Source: an uncultured Eggerthellaceae bacterium (lineage in GTDB: Bacteria; Actinomycetota; Coriobacteriia; Coriobacteriales; Eggerthellaceae). From it: DNA of 7,302 nucleotides. A program made the translations under genes and the position numbers. Numbering within the stretch: the first letter of the stretch is position 1; each line of letters opens with the position of its first letter. A model generated the notes under the pieces. That model saw only the letters and a program-made list of their open reading frames with translations. It searched no databases and had not been told where the DNA came from. This document shows, piece after piece, positions 6,459 through 7,302 of the stretch. The stretch spans positions 1-7,302 of the forward strand of contig CAMOUE010000112.1 of NCBI GenBank assembly GCA_946626265.1, given 5' to 3'.

Positions 6459-7043
6459 ATGGACATAGTTGCACGCTACTTCGACGAACGAGCCGATTCG
6501 TGGCTCGAGATGGAGCAGCACACTCAAAGCCCCGTTCAGGCGGCTGTCGCCATCATGGCGGGGGTCGGCGAAGGCGCCCGCGTGCTCGATCTCGGTTGCG
6601 GCTTGGGCGTCATGGTGCCCGTCTATCGCGAGCTCGGCGCTTCCCGTGTGCTCGGCGTCGACGTATCCGAGAACATGGTCCAGCGCGCACGCGCGCGCTG
6701 GAGCGATGAGCCAGGCGTCGACTTTCTCGCTGCCGACGCCGCCGGACTCGACCTCGGCGAGCGATTCGACGCCGTCGTCATCTACAACGCCTACCCGCAC
6801 TTCATGGACAGGACGAAACTCGTCCGCACCTGCCATCGGCTCCTTGCCGAGAGAGGCCGCTTCGTCGTGGCCCATGGCACGGGAAAGGATGGCATCAACT
6901 CGCACCACCAAGCAGTTGCCGCCGGCGTGAGCCTCGGGCTGGGCTCCGCTTCCGACGAGTGCGAGGCGTGGAAGGGCCGTTTCAGCATCGATGCCATTGT
7001 CGACACGCCTGGCTTCTACGCGTTCGCGGGCAAAAAACTCTAA
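6459..7043 (+). CDS. Class I SAM-dependent methyltransferase linked to the importer
   Basis: This 194-residue cytoplasmic protein has the Rossmann-type methyltransferase fold: RVLDLGCGLG (41-50) is the SAM-binding motif I, GVDVSENMVQRA (67-78) carries the acidic residue after strand 2, FLAADAAGLDLGERFDAVV (89-107) covers motif II, and FVVAHG (135-140) ends the sheet. After it comes HGTGKDGINSHH (139-150), a His-rich stretch that resembles the HxxxxxxIN.xH pattern I recall from methyltransferases near iron-type ABC transporters. This is a recollection, not a search. The start is set by GGAGG at 6450-6454, 4 nt before the ATG; in-frame upstream sequence overlaps the ATPase and is shadow. The gene follows the ATPase after 62 nt on the same strand and is followed by a strong hairpin, so it is probably the last gene of the operon. 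The acceptor substrate is unknown; a metal-chelating ligand or tetrapyrrole would fit the neighbours. The enzyme class is secure; the role is not. Confidence 0.88.
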   Translation: MDIVARYFDERADSWLEMEQHTQSPVQAAVAIMAGVGEGARVLDLGCGLGVMVPVYRELGASRVLGVDVSENMVQRARARWSDEPGVDFLAADAAGLDLGERFDAVVIYNAYPHFMDRTKLVRTCHRLLAERGRFVVAHGTGKDGINSHHQAVAAGVSLGLGSASDECEAWKGRFSIDAIVDTPGFYAFAGKKL

Positions 7044-7047
7044 GAAA

Positions 7048-7080
7048 GACGGTGCGGGAACCCTACATTCCCGCACCGTC
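7048..7080. terminator. Hairpin terminator between convergent genes
   Basis: GACGGTGCGGGAA (7048-7060) and TTCCCGCACCGTC (7068-7080) form a perfect 13-bp stem with a 7-nt loop, 4 nt after the methyltransferase stop. On the plus strand the sequence after the stem (CAATTC) has only a weak T content. On the minus strand the stem is followed by TTTCTT, which suits the gene arriving from the right. It probably serves both genes. Confidence 0.8.
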
Positions 7081-7133
7081 CAATTCACGTCTTGCTTCTC
7101 GATGTATGGCTTGTTCCTCGCAGGTAGACTCGC

Positions 7134-7302
7134 CTACCCCAGGGGAATCATCTTGTAGAGGCCGACGCGGCCGATGTTGGCGTCGGCGTCGGTTGCGTCG
7201 ACGTCGGCGATCTCGCGCTCGACGTAGCCCTCGGCGTCGAACCACAGGTGGTACTTCTTGCCCTCGACCTGGCGGAACCAGAAGTCGCCGAACTCGTCGG
7301 TC
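7134..7302 (-). CDS. C-terminal 55 residues of an unidentified protein, possibly an Fe-S oxidoreductase subunit
   Basis: The frame enters from the right edge and ends at the TAG at 7136-7134; only the last 55 codons are visible. It starts TDEFGDFWFRQVEGKKYHLW and continues through a beta-rich stretch to LYKMIPLG. The D-E-F-G-D-F-W-F ... G-K-K-Y ... F-D-A-E-G-Y pattern resembles carboxypeptidase-regulatory or Cna-B-like beta-sandwich domains. Such a domain ends the small iron-sulfur subunit of pyrogallol transhydroxylase, and similar subunits with molybdopterin enzymes are common in Coriobacteriia. This identity is inference from a short fragment; the ferredoxin domain that would prove it is outside the window. 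Strong GC bias at third codon positions supports the frame. It converges on the methyltransferase, with the shared hairpin between them. Confidence 0.7.
   Translation of the reverse strand, partial: TDEFGDFWFRQVEGKKYHLWFDAEGYVEREIADVDATDADANIGRVGLYKMIPLG

Noticed and set aside
6222..7088. Minus-strand frame of 288 codons opposite the methyltransferase
   Set aside because: The plus strand has intact methyltransferase motifs, a strong ribosome binding site and a terminator. The minus frame starts within the terminator hairpin region and shows no motif.
7123..7138. Short dyad GGTAG-N6-CTACC around the stop of the right-edge gene
   Set aside because: A 5-bp stem with no T run; the stronger 13-bp hairpin nearby explains termination.

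Overview
The window is GC-rich, gene-dense bacterial DNA. The codon style, an iron-sulfur-subunit-like C-terminus at the right edge and an N-terminal family that looks coriobacterial to me suggest an anaerobic gut actinobacterium of the Coriobacteriia (Eggerthellaceae-like). That placement comes from memory of protein style, not from a search. No phage, transposon, CRISPR, tRNA or rRNA signal was seen.

Layout: (1) 1-1226, minus strand: N-terminal 408 codons of a large unidentified protein with an alpha-helical N-domain and a long Pro/Ala/Glu linker, running off the left edge. (2) 1227-1468: a spacer with a 13-bp-periodic tandem array. (3) 1469-3181, minus strand: a 570-codon open frame joining an NAD(H) diphosphatase (NudC type, zinc ribbon plus Nudix box) to a HAD-IB phosphatase. 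A strong internal ribosome binding site lies at the seam. (4) 3182-3286: a divergent promoter region with a good sigma-70-type promoter overlapped by an inverted repeat. (5) 3287-7043, plus strand: an apparent four-gene metal-chelate uptake operon: lipoprotein binding protein, terminator hairpin, FecCD-type permease, ATPase (1-nt overlap), spacer hairpin, class I SAM methyltransferase. (6) 7048-7080: a perfect 13-bp hairpin terminator between convergent genes. (7) 7134-7302, minus strand: the last 55 codons of a protein, possibly the Ig-like C-terminal domain of an iron-sulfur oxidoreductase subunit.

The transporter genes form a complete class II (BtuCD/FecBCDE-like) importer for an iron-siderophore, haem or corrinoid ligand. 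The binding lipoprotein captures the ligand outside the membrane, the permease dimer forms the channel and the ATPase dimer drives it. The intrinsic terminator after the first gene would make more binding protein than permease. The co-directional methyltransferase may act on the imported ligand or on something made from it, but this rests on gene context only.

The most notable points are the Nudix-HAD continuous frame with an internal start, the promoter/operator arrangement, the terminator inside the transporter operon, the transporter-linked methyltransferase and the 13-bp tandem array.
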